NCBI GenBank assembly: GCA_026545765.1
Contig: JAIFAC010000036.1
Span: 186,001-250,000 of the forward strand
Reading direction: 5' to 3'
Source: Plantago major
Lineage: Eukaryota > Streptophyta > Magnoliopsida > Lamiales > Plantaginaceae
DNA: 64,000 bases
Numbering within the stretch: position 1 is the first letter of the stretch; each line of letters starts with the position of its first letter. A program made the translations under genes and the position numbers. Under the pieces are notes generated by a model. The model saw only the letters and a list, made by a program, of their open reading frames with translations, was not told where the DNA came from and searched no databases. Positions 51,956 to 63,829 of this stretch are shown in pieces.

Positions 51956-52819
51956 GGAATACGATTGAGGGAGCGTTCTCTGAAGGAGCCTACCCCAAAC
52001 AAGTGTTGTAACTTGGTCTAGAGAGATCTAGGGATTGGGCTGCGTGAATCCATTGATCTACGAGTCATTAATAAGATACACATTTACTTGATAGCTTCTC
52101 CAGGAGTTCCTCTTGAAGTGTTGAATCCAACCCAACTTGCCAAATGCAATCCACCAGTTAAAACTTGAAAGGGTCTTAGACTTGGTATAGTGTCAAAATC
52201 TTGAGTTTCGTAAATATTTAGAAGTTTTTAACCCTAATTTCTGAATTTTATACTCGAATGAAAGACTTTAGCACGTGCTACTTGCATTATATTACCTAAA
52301 TGCCGGACACATTTTAAATTATACAGACTCCGATTGAATAATTGAGTGTTAGGTGCATTCCATTAATTATCATGACGACGGCAAATCAATTACTAATATC
52401 AAATTATTTAATGTTACCAATTATAAATTATAATTATACCTTATACTACCATATTTGTTATCCTGGTTCCTTGCCTAGACAATCCTTATAACGAACAATT
52501 GATGATTTGCAACTTAAAATTAAGATCAGATCTGGTTGATTCTTTTTGTTTTTTTGATATATTTAATGGCTGTTTAGCTAAGGGTTAAAGTTTAGCTTTA
52601 ATTCGGTTGCGTTTCTCATCTGTTTGCTTTAGCGACTTTAATCGAGTCTGAATGTTACTTGCCCGGCTGCAATCCAACTGCTATTAACAAACTTAATTAA
52701 ATGTTCTCTCCACCTACATTTTTTTTATCACCTTACTTATTATAACAATCTTGAACCAATTAAATAAATTTAAAACCAATAAAATAATTTAGAAATCTTA
52801 CACATCATATATATATATA
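51956..52819. other. Intergenic between PIF element and Helitron terminus
   Basis: AT-rich. No gene or repeat recognised. Confidence 0.4.
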
Positions 52820-52850
52820 CTAGTACTAACCCGTGGCGATGCCACGGTAT
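52820..52850 (-). mobile_element. Helitron 3' terminus (hairpin plus CTAG)
   Basis: On the minus strand a 7-bp stem hairpin CCGTGGCATCGCCACGG (52831-52847) is followed after GTTAGTA by CTAG (52823-52820) and then T. This is the canonical 3' end of plant Helitrons inserted between A and T. The body therefore extends to higher coordinates; the matching 5' TC end was not located. Confidence 0.65.
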
Positions 52851-53224
52851 AATTTACTTTTAATAATAAATAGAAGGTAACAACATAATACATTAATCGG
52901 AGTCAAACTTGATTGTAAACATCATTAGTTGTGATGTTGGTGGTTAGTCCTTCTTCATTGACTCTTTTTGTTATGGTTCCTATAGAAAATGTAAAAATAC
53001 GACTGACAATGACCGATATGCTTTTAAAGGGGTGGGATTGAACCCAATTCAACCTGCTCAGACCGACGTGTTGATAATAAATATTTTATATCGACGTCTT
53101 CTACCTATACCCACCCATTAATTTAACCAATACATTTAAAAAAAAACGAATCCTCAAACCCAAACCAAAATAAAATACTAAAAGTGCATAACAAAATTAA
53201 TAGTGGTTCCCACCAATGTTACTT

Positions 53225-53452
53225 CTCCGGATGGTATCCCCCGAATTCAACTTCCTGCATTCCATTTTAGGACGTCCCAATTTCAACTTCCCATCCCTTA
53301 AATGAAAAATCTTTCTTCTACTTTATTCATTAACTCATCTACTTTATTTAATCTATTTCCATCCATATTCATTATTTCTCCTACTTTATTCACCATTCGC
53401 TCAAAATTTGTGTCCGGACCCGCATGAAATTCAATCCGGGCGGAGGGAGTAT
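53225..53452. mobile_element. Stowaway-like MITE, family B copy 2 (inverted)
   Basis: The right end reads GGGCGGAGGGAGTA. The body repeats TCTACTTTATTCA and TTTCAACTTCCCATCCCTT, the inverse of the element at 36776-36998. The left end is less clear. Confidence 0.6.
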
Positions 53453-53809
53453 TTACATATATAATTTTCACATGTTACAGTGTTTTTTTTTTAACCCACA
53501 CCCCCCTCCATGTCCCAAAAAATTGCTAACTTAACCATAAAATGTCGATCCGTGGGTTCGGTATTGTTACATTGTTTGTAACGGTTCGTATATGTCCAAT
53601 TCAATCTCTACGCCATTATTTTTCATGTGTTCGATTCGATTGGATAAAGCCCAACCCATTTAGTAGGATTTAGGCTAACATGAGCTCAATAGTGTCTGTG
53701 GCTCTTGTTAATTGTCATAACTTAGTAAACATGTTTAGAAACCTATATGTAATTGGAATTTGTTTATCCTTTATAGACATATGATTTGAAATTTACAATA
53801 TTATTGTAT

Positions 53810-54070
53810 ACTCCCTCCGTACCGCATAACTACTTCATATATTTGCCATTTTTAGCCGTCCCATAGAATTTGATACATTACCAAAAAAGGAAGCTAATCA
53901 ACACCCAACAAATAATAAACAATTTCAATTTTTCACTCAAATTACACATTTTGCTACTAAAAGTACACTTTTCCCACCTTTTCTATATTCTATCATTACT
54001 TTAACTTTTCGCATAAAACCGCGTATAACCCTAATGTATGAAGTTCTCCGATGATGAAGTATGATTTTTC
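53810..54070. mobile_element. Stowaway-like MITE, family A copy 2
   Basis: Begins TACTCCCTCCGTACCGCATA and is colinear over about 240 bp with the copy at 22926-23175, sharing TTTGCCATTTTTAGCCGTCC and TTCTATATTCTATCATTAC. The 3' terminus is eroded in both. Confidence 0.8.
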
Positions 54071-54529
54071 TAACTATGGTTTCGTAGTACACTAAATGTA
54101 TTAGAGTGCAAATCCCTTAAATCAAACTTCACCAGAGAATACAAACTAACGCAACTTTAAGCGTCGCTCATGTTATACATTATAAGGTGGGCTTGGCTAA
54201 TAAGATGACACTTTTATTGTATTATTGTTAGTACACCATTCAAAATATAATAAATGTCATAATAAAAATAATAAATAATTAATTTATAAACAAATTTAAT
54301 AATATGAACAATTTCAAAAATACAAATTACATATAATTATAAAACTCATCCTCCTAAATCTTATCTTTATATTTTATACCCCAAACTTAACCTTCTTTTC
54401 CACAATTCTCCACCACTTCCTCCCCACTTCTTCAACCACCACAAAAAACAACCACCTCCTCCCGCACTCCTTCAACCACCACCACAACATTCTTTTTGTT
54501 AATTTTTTTTTCTTGAATGAAACATCCAA

Positions 54530-54660
54530 GCTTCCATGGAAGCTCATTTTTTAGCTTCCATGGGAGCTCATTTTCAAGCTGCCTTTGAGCTCCATGGGAG
54601 CTCGATTTCAGCTTCCATGGAAGCCCTTTTTTGAGCTTCCATGGAAGCTCTAACCGGGCC
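54530..54660. repeat. Array of AGCTTCCATGGAAGCT palindromes (locus B)
   Basis: Five or six units of AGCTTCCATGGAAGCTC and variants (AGCTTCCATGGGAGCTC, GAGCTCCATGGGAGCTC) are spaced by T-rich linkers of 5-12 bases. The core AGCTTCCATGGAAGCT is a perfect 16-bp palindrome. On the minus strand it reads as repeated ELPWKLK inside an 81-codon frame, probably a by-product of the repeat. Confidence 0.8.
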
Positions 54661-55179
54661 ATCAAAGCTCCGGTCATTTTCTTATAAAATTAGTTTTGAA
54701 ATGGATTGGGGGTGTTTGATTAATAGAGAGTTTGTTTTAAATTGTTCTTGGGTATCTTTTGTTTATTTTAAAACATAAAAAATGTATAATTAATTCAACG
54801 TTATAATATGCAATCAATTATGCGACTCATTATGTGACTATGCAATGCCTTGTCGCATTAATAAAAAACGGTGGGTTGATATTAAATCTAAAAGTGATAT
54901 AATGGTTTAGAATGTAGTACTGAGAATAGTACAAAGCGAGTGTCCTATTATTAACCATCCCCTTATAAGATTTTATGATTTTTATTCTTGTAAGTTTAGA
55001 TTAGTTTAGTAGTTGCCGTTAGAGTATATAATATACTTCATCAACTTCTATCTATTATACCAAAATGAATTTGAAGATGTACACTCAAATTTATTCTAAT
55101 GAGAACTACTATGATTTAGATAAGTATAGTATCTAATATTCTCCTACTTTTTATACATGGACCATCACTTCCACAATAC
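54661..55179. other. AT-rich intergenic sequence
   Basis: Non-coding, no feature recognised between the palindrome array and the ARP4 fragment. Confidence 0.4.
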
Positions 55180-55183
55180 AAAT

Positions 55184-55440
55184 CATGACTTAAGCATATT
55201 CGAATGTTATAAGAAGCGCCATGCTCTTCAACTCGATTTGGAGAACCGTGATTGGTGAAAGGAACCAAGTGATGCCAATATACTTCCTATACATACACCC
55301 AATCTTCTTTCCGTAGCATTTCCGCCACAACACTTTGACTCTTGCCAAATTAGGAGACTCCTCCAGTAAATCTTTCTCAAGACGTTCTTTTAATACATGA
55401 AATCTGGATGTCCCCTTACATGACCAGGTAAAATTGAAGT
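55184..55440 (-). pseudogene. Actin-related protein 4 (ARP4) C-terminal fragment
   Basis: ARP4 is a nuclear subunit of chromatin remodelling and acetyltransferase complexes. Only the last 80 or so residues are present here, in two or three frames. LKERLEKDLLEESPNLARVK (55390-55333) is followed after a frame change by GNATERRLGVCIG and SILASLGSFHQ. A stop and a further shift precede VEEHGASYN at about 55225-55200. No intron is apparent inside the fragment. No upstream ARP4 exon was recognised, so it is a broken copy: a retropseudogene or a fragment carried by a transposon. Confidence 0.7.
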
Positions 55441-56479
55441 CTTTCAAAAGTCAAATGCTCAAAAACGTCCGCTAGCTTGAATTCAATGAGTTTATATGAT
55501 GTTTTATATATAAATGAATTAAAGTAGTTTATCAAATGCTTCGATAAAAATTGTTTCACCACCAACATTCAGATGTATGCTTCTATGCTTCAGGATTTTT
55601 GGCATTCAGACAAAAGTTTTCCATTGTATCACTGCACATGAACACAATGATCTAAGAAATCATGTCTTGTGCTTCTGTCAATACTGTTGAAGGGTAGCTG
55701 CTTATAGGCCGTCAAGTTATCAATCAACATTATGTACATACATACCCAGATGCAGATAGTCAGCAAACAAACAGAGCATAAGTATTTCCAAATGCAAAAT
55801 ACTCAAGTTTAGAAACTCTTTCGTATGATAAATTATGTACACTCATTTGTCTGATAAGTTACACATGAAAAGACCAAATATGGGCATGATTTTGAACTAC
55901 AAAACTTCAACACACGAAATTGAACAGTCCATAAAAGTGTTATGCAAGTCGATCCATCTCACCTATTTTGATCTTCATATCCGGATATCATCGACAATTT
56001 AGAATGATAATTCATCCAGTAGGAACATCTCGAAGTATTTAGAAATAAGTTCAATAAATATCATTCGCTCAAATTGAATCACGGAGAGAAAAAACAATTC
56101 CAATAAAAATTCTAATGCAAACATTGTCACAATCAAAATAGCACTACCAGATTCTTCGTGAAAAAATAGGAAAGGGAAAAATAAACAAATCCATCAGTGT
56201 CTTGGTTTTGTAATAAAATTGCAGAATCGTATTGTGGCTTATATATAGCTTAAGATAAATTCAATTATTTTTCCTTCTTCGATATTTTGATCGCTTCGAT
56301 TGCCGATTATCCTTCTAATGTAGACTTTGGTTCACAATTACTGAATGTGTCAGTCAAATTCCTTTTGTGAGTTGTAGAGAACTTTTACTTAATTAGTTTA
56401 ACTCCTTAAAACATTAATAGAATGTTTGTGCATTAGTAGAGTACTTTTATCATAGCAAATGATCGTCTCAAGAAAACTT

Positions 56480-56720
56480 CAATCTTTTAATTTTAAGTAT
56501 TTCATAAAGCTTCATACGTTAATAAAAATGAAAATTAACTCATATACATAACAAATAATTCAAAATGTTAATTTTATAATAAAATCACAACTCTGCTAAT
56601 AGAAGTATACACTTTGGCACATTTTCATGTATTACCATTAATTTTAATTTTTTCACCTAAAACATTACGCTGATTTTAATGTATGAAGTTTATCGGTGGA
56701 ATACCGATTGTACCTACTTC
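56480..56720. mobile_element. Degenerate family-A MITE relative
   Basis: Shares the order of motifs of family A (ACAAATAAT, AATTTTATAAT, TGTATTACCATTA, TTTTTTCACCTAAAAC, TTAATGTATGAAGTTTATC) but has lost both termini. Confidence 0.5.
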
Positions 56721-57502
56721 CCAACAAAATAAGTTTTCATAATTGTATTTGTACTATACTCACTTTGTTTCACGTAACTTTATAAAAAAAGTGATGAGCA
56801 TCGGTACATGAAAGTTACTCATAAACTAAATACACAAACAATGTTTCACACCAACATACAGTAAATTGTGAAAGGAAAACAAATGAAAATCCATTTGTCA
56901 ACATCATGTAACTTTTGGGCTTGGTGTCTTATAAGTTTATGAAAGATAAATCTAATTGTACATTGTACAACTACATACTGCATAAATAACTCTTCCAGAA
57001 CATTATCTAGATATTTATTCGGAAATCCAAGTTGAAGTTATTCAATATTTTGAACCAATATAGATCAAAACTGGAGAAACTATTTGAAGCCCAAATTGGA
57101 AACTGATATGTACCTCGAAGCAGCCATTGAAACCTTTCTCTTGCGAACTACTTCTGAGTTCTAGATTTCATTGCTTCAAAACCGCAACTTGAATCTTATA
57201 ATTAAAGGGTGACCCATTTTCTCCTTCTTCGATTCTTCTTCTTCTTCCTTTCTGCTCGAAAGCCCGGTGCAATTTACAACTTCTGTTTAGCATAGGAGGC
57301 TCACGTCATTCTATGGTTAGTTCTCCTAGAATTGTGGGATTTTTTTAAATTGCACTTTTGAAATTCCTAATATCTATATTTAGCCATATTTGTTTAGATT
57401 TTGTTTTGAATCGGATATGTAGAAACTAAATAATGTATAATAACTATGTTTAGGTTATGTATCCCATATAAATAGGGAAGTTTACAAACTAATTATATTC
57501 AT

Positions 57503-57766
57503 CTGTTTACTAAGTTGACCTAGTTACATCAAATATAAGTAGATTAAAAAATGATTAAATTACTTAACCCATAAAAATAGGGAAGCTTTAAAACCTCTTC
57601 TTTCAAATTAGGCGTCTGTTGGTAAGGAAGCCGATATTCTTCTGTTTACTTTTCGTAACTAAGTTGACCTAGTTACATCAAATATAAGTAGATTAAAAAT
57701 GATTAAATTACTTAACCCATAAAAATAGGGAAGCTTTAAAACTACTTATTTGTTTCAAATTAGGCG
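57503..57766. repeat. Direct duplication upstream of the UPF0426 gene
   Basis: Units 57503-57614 and 57642-57766 share AAGTTGACCTAGTTACATCA, GATTAAATTACTTAACCCAT and AAATAGGGAAGCTTTAAAAC. A partial third copy lies at about 57459-57486. Confidence 0.85.
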
Positions 57767-58139
57767 ATAGAAGAAGATAAATTATTTCAAATATATGTTA
57801 ATTTGATGACTCAAATATTAGTGAATTATAAATGAATTGTTTTTTTGTTTGCTTAACATGTGATTTTTTCAGACAGCGTAAATTTCTACTTCCATTTTCA
57901 TCATCACTTTTATCATATATATAAATAATTACTTATAAAATTATAACACTATACCAAAAATAATTTTTTACAACTCAATTAAAATCATGATAAATTGTAA
58001 ACTAGTCCGTCCTTGTTGTTCCGGTTGGTCTCTTTGTCAGTCGAATTTCGGTTTATTCATTTTTGTGTCTCTGATAATAGTTTTGTTGCAGAGAAAAAAG
58101 TAGGAAGTAAACAGAAACGCCATAGAGAGAAGTAAATCA

Positions 58140-61100
58140 ATGGCGTCGTTCGCCCTCTTATCCGTTTCCCCTATTCTTCCCGTGCGTTCCATTCCACTAC
58201 ATCATTCCAATCTGATTCTTTTTTCCTTCTTTTTTGCTTTTGGTTTCATAACTTGGCTTTTCTCTGTGAAGGTTAATCTGAAAGGTGGAGGACAGTTTAC
58301 AGCAACATTTCCATCCAATAATTCGGTTCGGAGGACTTCAGTAACAAAAGCTGCTGGTGGCTCTGAGTCCAGCTCTTGTTCTTTCAATCCTGACCAACAA
58401 CCCATCCTTAAGGAAGCTATTAAGGTATATCTACTATTCACTTTACTATTCACTTCCAATGGTGAATGAATTTCTCATGGTGTTACTTGTTTAATTTCAG
58501 TTGCACAATTTTGTTATACATTTGCTATTGGTGTCACTCCAATTGTGGAATATTCGATCAATTGATGGATTTACTTGAGACTACTAGTCGCTTTTCAGCT
58601 GTCTATTCTTGGGCTAAGTAACTAAGGTTATTGTGGTTTCTATAGTATGCAATGTTATGCGAATAGCCGGAGTCTGGGCATTCCATCAGCAAAATCGGCT
58701 GCAGAGCAGATTATTGTGTATTTTTGGATGTCGTATCTAGCGTCTTTTGTACTAATTTCTCTTTGGTATCTTGGGGTTTCATAAGTTTTGTTGCTGTGTT
58801 TGAGATAGAGATCAGTTCAGGTACAGTTATTGTGTTTCAGGGTTGCTAGGACTAGGTGGATACCAATTATGACCAAGGCTATGTTTCTTGTTGTTTCGTT
58901 TTTATTGTCCTTAGTGTCGTAGGCTATAAGCTGGACATAGATGAGGATCTAAAATGTAGAAATATTATGTCACACATGATAAAATGAGGTTAGCGTAAGG
59001 GTTCTATTCCATAATGCAAGAATATGGGAGCAGAAAAAGAAGTTCAGGTACTGAACTCTCTCACACACACATATATAATATATGTATATACATATACAGT
59101 ATTTCTCTAGAGATGTTAGTTGCGATTAAAGAGTTTATTAGCTATATGGTGCTTTATTTGGTAACAAAAGAATGAGCAATGCATTTTGATTGTTTAAACT
59201 TTAAATATTTAACAGTTCGTTTCTTTTATGCTTCTATTTTGACCTTTTGTAATGTAACAGTGCACATTTGATCTGAAACTTTTATGCTTATTCTTTAAAA
59301 ATACCCCATACTTTTTTTTTTATCCACATCTAGAGTGAGATTGAACAAGGTCTACTGAACGTAACGGCTTCACTTAATAACATACCTTTTCCTCAAGCTT
59401 ATGGAGGTCTAATGCTCAGAGCATAGTCACACTAAGTTTGCAAGCCTGATAACTTTTTAAGATAATTGATTCCTATTATTACTGGAAAATTATTATATCG
59501 AATAGTTGACTCAAGTTAAAACATGGTCAATGTACTCTTTCTGAAGAATAAAAAGAAGTAAAATTGGACCTCACAAGCCAATTTTAACGTGCTTAGTTAG
59601 TATTCTAACATGTGTAGCGGCAATGGTCTCTTTCAAAACTGTATTAGGAGGTGAACATAGTGCCTGGATTGAGTAGTGTACTAGTGTAGTTTAGTAGCTT
59701 GGTAACCAAGAAAGAATATGCTTCACTATCCTCCTCAGAGGTGGAAAGTGGAATATTTCCTTGCAGCTCAGGAGTATTAGAGCAAATGATTTTCCTACTC
59801 ACTTATCCAATCTTGTCAAATTAGGAAATATTTGACTATAGTTGATAATTGGAACATTAGTTTATATCTGGTGAATATGTGTATAATGTTTTTTATGTAA
59901 AAAACAAAATGATGTTTACCACGAGGACTGCTGTTGTGATTGAAGCCTACAAGAAAGCAAAGCTTTTACTCCGATCCACCTAAATTTTTCATTGGTTTTC
60001 TAGATCACTCTATGAAATTAGGTAAAAAATGTCATCCGTGTTGATAAACAGAAACATTGTGACTTGGTCTTTGTGTCTTGTATGTTGTGTTTCTCCTATA
60101 GACCATCTCCATCTTGAAACTCTCGCAACCCACTTTCTCCGCCACTTCAACATTCCACTCACGCAACTCTCTACTTCAACATTGAGGCTAAAATTTATTT
60201 TCTTTTCATATTTCTTTCAAACTTAAATTTTCATTTCATTTTCTTTTCTCATTTCCTATTAAATTTTATTCTTGAATTTATTTTAAATGTCGTTGATTTA
60301 ATTATAATAAAATCACATTAATTTTTTTAAATACATTAGTCGAAAATAAAAATTATATTACTTAAAAAATTAAATACTTGATGAAATTGAAAATTATAAT
60401 AATTGAAATTGAAAATTACAACAATTAAGCTACTACATGCAAATCCTAGTTATCATATCCGAGAAACTCACACGCTTCCTTATATATAAGTATGTTTGCA
60501 TTGTTACAAATATTATTATCATATGAAAAAATATTAAATAATAATTGAAATTGAATTTTTTTTTACATTACTTGAAATAAAATTACAATACTTAAAAAAT
60601 AAAGGAAAACAAAACGAACAAGAAATACAAATCAAACAAAAAACAAAGGGAAGACATAAAGCAAAAAACAAAGGGAAAACAAAAAACAAAACAAATTAAA
60701 AAAAAAATAATAAAAAACATGCGTTGGGACAGCGCCCCAATCTTGCAACTCTGCTGGAGTTGCAGCAGAGTTGCAACAGCATTTGCGTCTAAAAGGAAAG
60801 AAAGAAGAGAAGATGTATATCAAACCTAAAGAAATTTGAGATGTACCATCTGAATATCTGATTTTAAGCCTTGTCGTCTCAATACTACACGCAATTGGTT
60901 TAAGCAACTTCAACCCACTTTTGATGCCTGGCTACCTGAATGCTGTAGATAAAGGGAACCTTAATGTCATGGTGATCAGTTAGCCTACGATATGAGCTGA
61001 TTATGAATACTAGCCCTGTTCTTTCTTATTTGGTACACATAACCAGCTAGCTAGCAGCCTGGTCTAACCATGATACTCTCTTGTTGGCTACAATAAATGC

Positions 61101-61782
61101 AGTAACATTGTCTTAGCTTACGAGATAAGATGTGTCAACTTTTTGTCTCATTTCATTACGAGATGCATTTTCCCCAGAACCCCCTCATTCCCCCTGGTAA
61201 TTTTGGTTAACAAGGTTGATTCAAGGTATGTAATAAGCTAGCTGAGATTGCCAGTCCTCTCGACTCTGACTAGGCGACTAATTCAATAAGAGGCTATCTA
61301 TACTTGATATGAGAACATGTTGCAGGTTCATATGATACTATTTTACTTGTTGGGTTGGGCTATGTAGGAGACTGGGCATATTGATATTCACCATATGTTT
61401 TCTGTTTGTCGATAAATCGATTTGCTGATGACAATAGTCATATTAGTAGACCATCTATCTATTCTCACAAGAAAACATAACCATCAGTTAACTTAAACCA
61501 AGGTCACACCAGCTCTTTTCATAGGTTGTCATGAAACCATGTGTCTGCTTCAACTCCATCTTTTTTATAACACTTAGGATCTTGATGCATGTTTCTGTTA
61601 CTATGTAGGAGCCTGTTGCTTTCTTGGGAGGTATATTTGCAGGGATTCTAAGGCTTGATTTAAATGAAGAACCTTTGAAAGAATGGGTTACCCGGACAGT
61701 CGAAGCCTCTGGGATTACTGAAGAAGAAATCCGAACAGGTGACGATCAAGAAGAAACACCCCAGCAGATAGAGATAGAATAA
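58140..61782 (+). CDS. UPF0426 plastid protein (At1g28150-like)
   Basis: A small conserved plant protein predicted to enter the chloroplast; the molecular role is unknown. Exons 58140-58181, 58272-58424 and 61609-61782 give 122 aa with consistent phases. The N-terminal half is Ser/Thr-rich and basic (MASFALLSVSPILPV, then FPSNNSVRRTSVTKAAGGS), a plausible transit peptide. The conserved core is KEPVAFLGGIFAGILRLDLN and EWVTRTVEASGITEEEI, ending TPQQIEIE-stop, matching recalled At1g28150. Intron 1 is 90 nt with no in-frame stop, so its retention would add 30 residues (RSIPLHHSNLILFSFFFAF...). Intron 2 is 3.2 kb and carries repeat-derived DNA. The ATG follows a purine-rich leader. Confidence 0.88.
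60098..60795. mobile_element. Possible DNA element in intron 2 of the UPF0426 gene
   Basis: A left border AGACCATCTCCATCTTGAAACTC resembles common MITE starts. The right side at 60740-60780 is an imperfect palindrome, TTGCAACTCTGCTGGAGTTG then CAGCAGAGTTGCAA. The interior is extremely A/T-rich. The ends do not pair convincingly over their whole length, so the call is tentative. Confidence 0.3.
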
Positions 61783-63748
61783 TACTACAGTAGTAGTTTG
61801 TAAAGTCATTTAATGGTTCGATGAGCATTTGTATCCAGTGCTCGAGTGTAGAACTCGAACAAATACAGAGTCGCATCTGCACCACCATAGATACTGTTTT
61901 GGTGTATAAACTATAAACATGGAGGTTCAATGGCTGTCACTGAATCAAATGTAAGAGATTCAAGGGTGGAAATTCCCTAGATTTGAGATGTCTTATGATT
62001 TGTGTTTGTACTTGTTATAGGTGCAAGGCAAGCTATTGGGTTGGGATTCGAGTCATTCAGACCTGGAAAGTAGAGAAACTGATATTGCAATTTAAAATAG
62101 AAAAATGGGGAATTTTACAAAACGTCCATAGGTTTTTATAAACTCATTTATAGCCCAGATACGGTATTAACACACGTGTGTTTAATAATGTATGAATAAT
62201 ACATATATGGTAAACAATGTATGGATAATATAGGTATAGTAAAAGAATTGTCAGACAAGTGATGAACACAAAAAAAAAAAAAAAAAAAAGTAGAGATTTT
62301 TATAATCATTGTCATTATTTAGGAGAATTTTCTTTTTGTTTAAATGTGATCTAATTGCACAATTAGGGTAGCTATATGACACTGGCTATGTATGGATCCC
62401 ACATTTTTAGTGTTTAGTGGTTAAGTTGCTCACTCCTAACCATATGTCATATCATAGAATTTATGCATATAATATATAATTTGTTATTTTATATACTAAA
62501 AGAGGAAGACACCCTACACCAATAAATAATTAAAAAAAATTACATTTGCACATTTTTACCAGATTTTCATATTTTATTATTCATTTTAATCTGTCACATA
62601 AAACTATACGTCAACTCTAATATATGAAGTTATTCGGGACAAAGGGAGTACTAGTTTAATTTGGGAATGAAATTATGGTTGTATTTTAAATACGTAAGAA
62701 TTCAACTCGGTGTATGTAGGGTAAGTAATTATAGTAATGTAAACCTATAAAATGGATTTTTTTTTTACCCAATTGGTGTTGTCGTGTGTCGTCTACAGGT
62801 TTACCGTGGAAGTGCAACCAGTGGTACGAGTAGACTCAGGGTCAATTAAACCCTATAGAGTACAAAATTCTTAGATCATATATAAAACAATTTGCATGTT
62901 TAGATCAAAATATGTTTAGTCTATGGTGCAACATGATGTGTTGCCTCATGATGGTTTATATATCGTACAGTGCAACACTTAAAACACTTGGTAACATATG
63001 ACACGATCGTATTAAATAATCGTGAGCCACTACAACATGATATATTATATAAAAAAAAAGTATACTCTATTATGATGCAATCATTGCTCACCCATTTTAT
63101 CCATATCGAGTTGACCGATTCGAGCCAGCAATTGAGCAAGTTCGATTTATATTTAAACGAATGATTGTTGAACCAATAATACTCAAAACTTATTTAAATA
63201 TAACTCTGACTTGAATAATGACTTGTATATTGGTGGAAATTCTATTAAATTATAACTCTATTAAATTATCGTACCGCTTGAGTTATTACTCGACTTGTAT
63301 TGTATATTGGTGGAAATTCAAAATGGAGTCCTCTCTGATTTATGGGGTCGTTAACATCCTAGTGGGAGTGTGGGACTAGTGAGTAGAGACCAGTCTATGA
63401 AGAATGAAGATGATTATTTGTGATCAAGTGAAAGAGTATAATGACGTGTGGCAGATATTTAAACATTTAAAAACTGAATATTCATTCATTCATTTCTTAT
63501 AAAAAAAGAAAAAGAAATTGTAGAAAAGAAACAAACAAAGCAGTAAAAAGAGGAAAAGGGTTGAAGAAGACGAAATCTCAAAATCTCGCCCTTTCTTCCT
63601 CCCGATCGACGATTATCGCCGCCACAATCACCGGCCAAGTATCCATTTTCATATTCCGAATCCATCTCCAACTCATACACCTCCCAATTTCTCGGAGAAT
63701 TAGAGGATTTGATTTCTTCTCTGTTTGCTGCGAATTAAGTAACACGGA
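61783..63748. other. Intergenic and promoter of the PP6 gene
   Basis: Contains the UPF0426 3' UTR, a poly(A) run at 62272-62289 and a family-A MITE relative at 62435-62655. No other gene recognised. Confidence 0.5.
62435..62655. mobile_element. Family-A Stowaway-like MITE, copy with preserved right end
   Basis: Follows the family-A motif order (AAAAGAGGAAGACACC, AATAAATAAT, TTTTCATATTTTATTATTC, CACATAAAACTATA, TAATATATGAAGTTAT) and ends GGGACAAAGGGAGTA, the right terminus missing from the 22.9 and 53.8 kb copies. Confidence 0.65.
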
Positions 63749-63829
63749 ATGGATTTGGACAGGTGGATAACCAAGGTCAAAGACGGCCAGCACTTGGCCG
63801 AAGATGAGCTTCAGCTGCTCTGCGAATAC
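63749..63829 (+). CDS. PP6-type Ser/Thr phosphatase catalytic subunit (FyPP), exon 1 only
   Basis: Only the first 27 codons lie in the window. MDLDRWITKVKDGQHLAEDE and then LQLLCEY match the start of plant PP6 catalytic subunits, the phytochrome-associated FyPP1/FyPP3. PP2A and PP4 begin differently. The exon ends in a good donor (GTATGT at 63830) at phase 0. FyPP dephosphorylates phytochromes, PIN auxin carriers and ABI5. The catalytic core is beyond the window edge. Confidence 0.85.

Larger units (their letters stand above)
55441..58139. other. Intergenic, promoter of the UPF0426 gene at its right
   Basis: AT-rich, holding a degenerate family-A MITE relative (56480-56720) and a 140-bp duplication (57503-57766). 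A minus-strand ATGGCTGCTTCG near 57129 followed by a possible donor was noted but has no supporting exon. Confidence 0.4.

Noticed and set aside
54432..54677. 81-codon minus-strand frame with ELPWKLK repeats as a peptide gene
   Set aside because: The peptide repeat is fully explained by the DNA palindrome array, and no promoter or homologue is apparent.
57100..57180. Minus-strand first exon beginning ATGGCTGCTTCG
   Set aside because: Only four codons before a possible donor, and no downstream exon with recognisable protein sequence.
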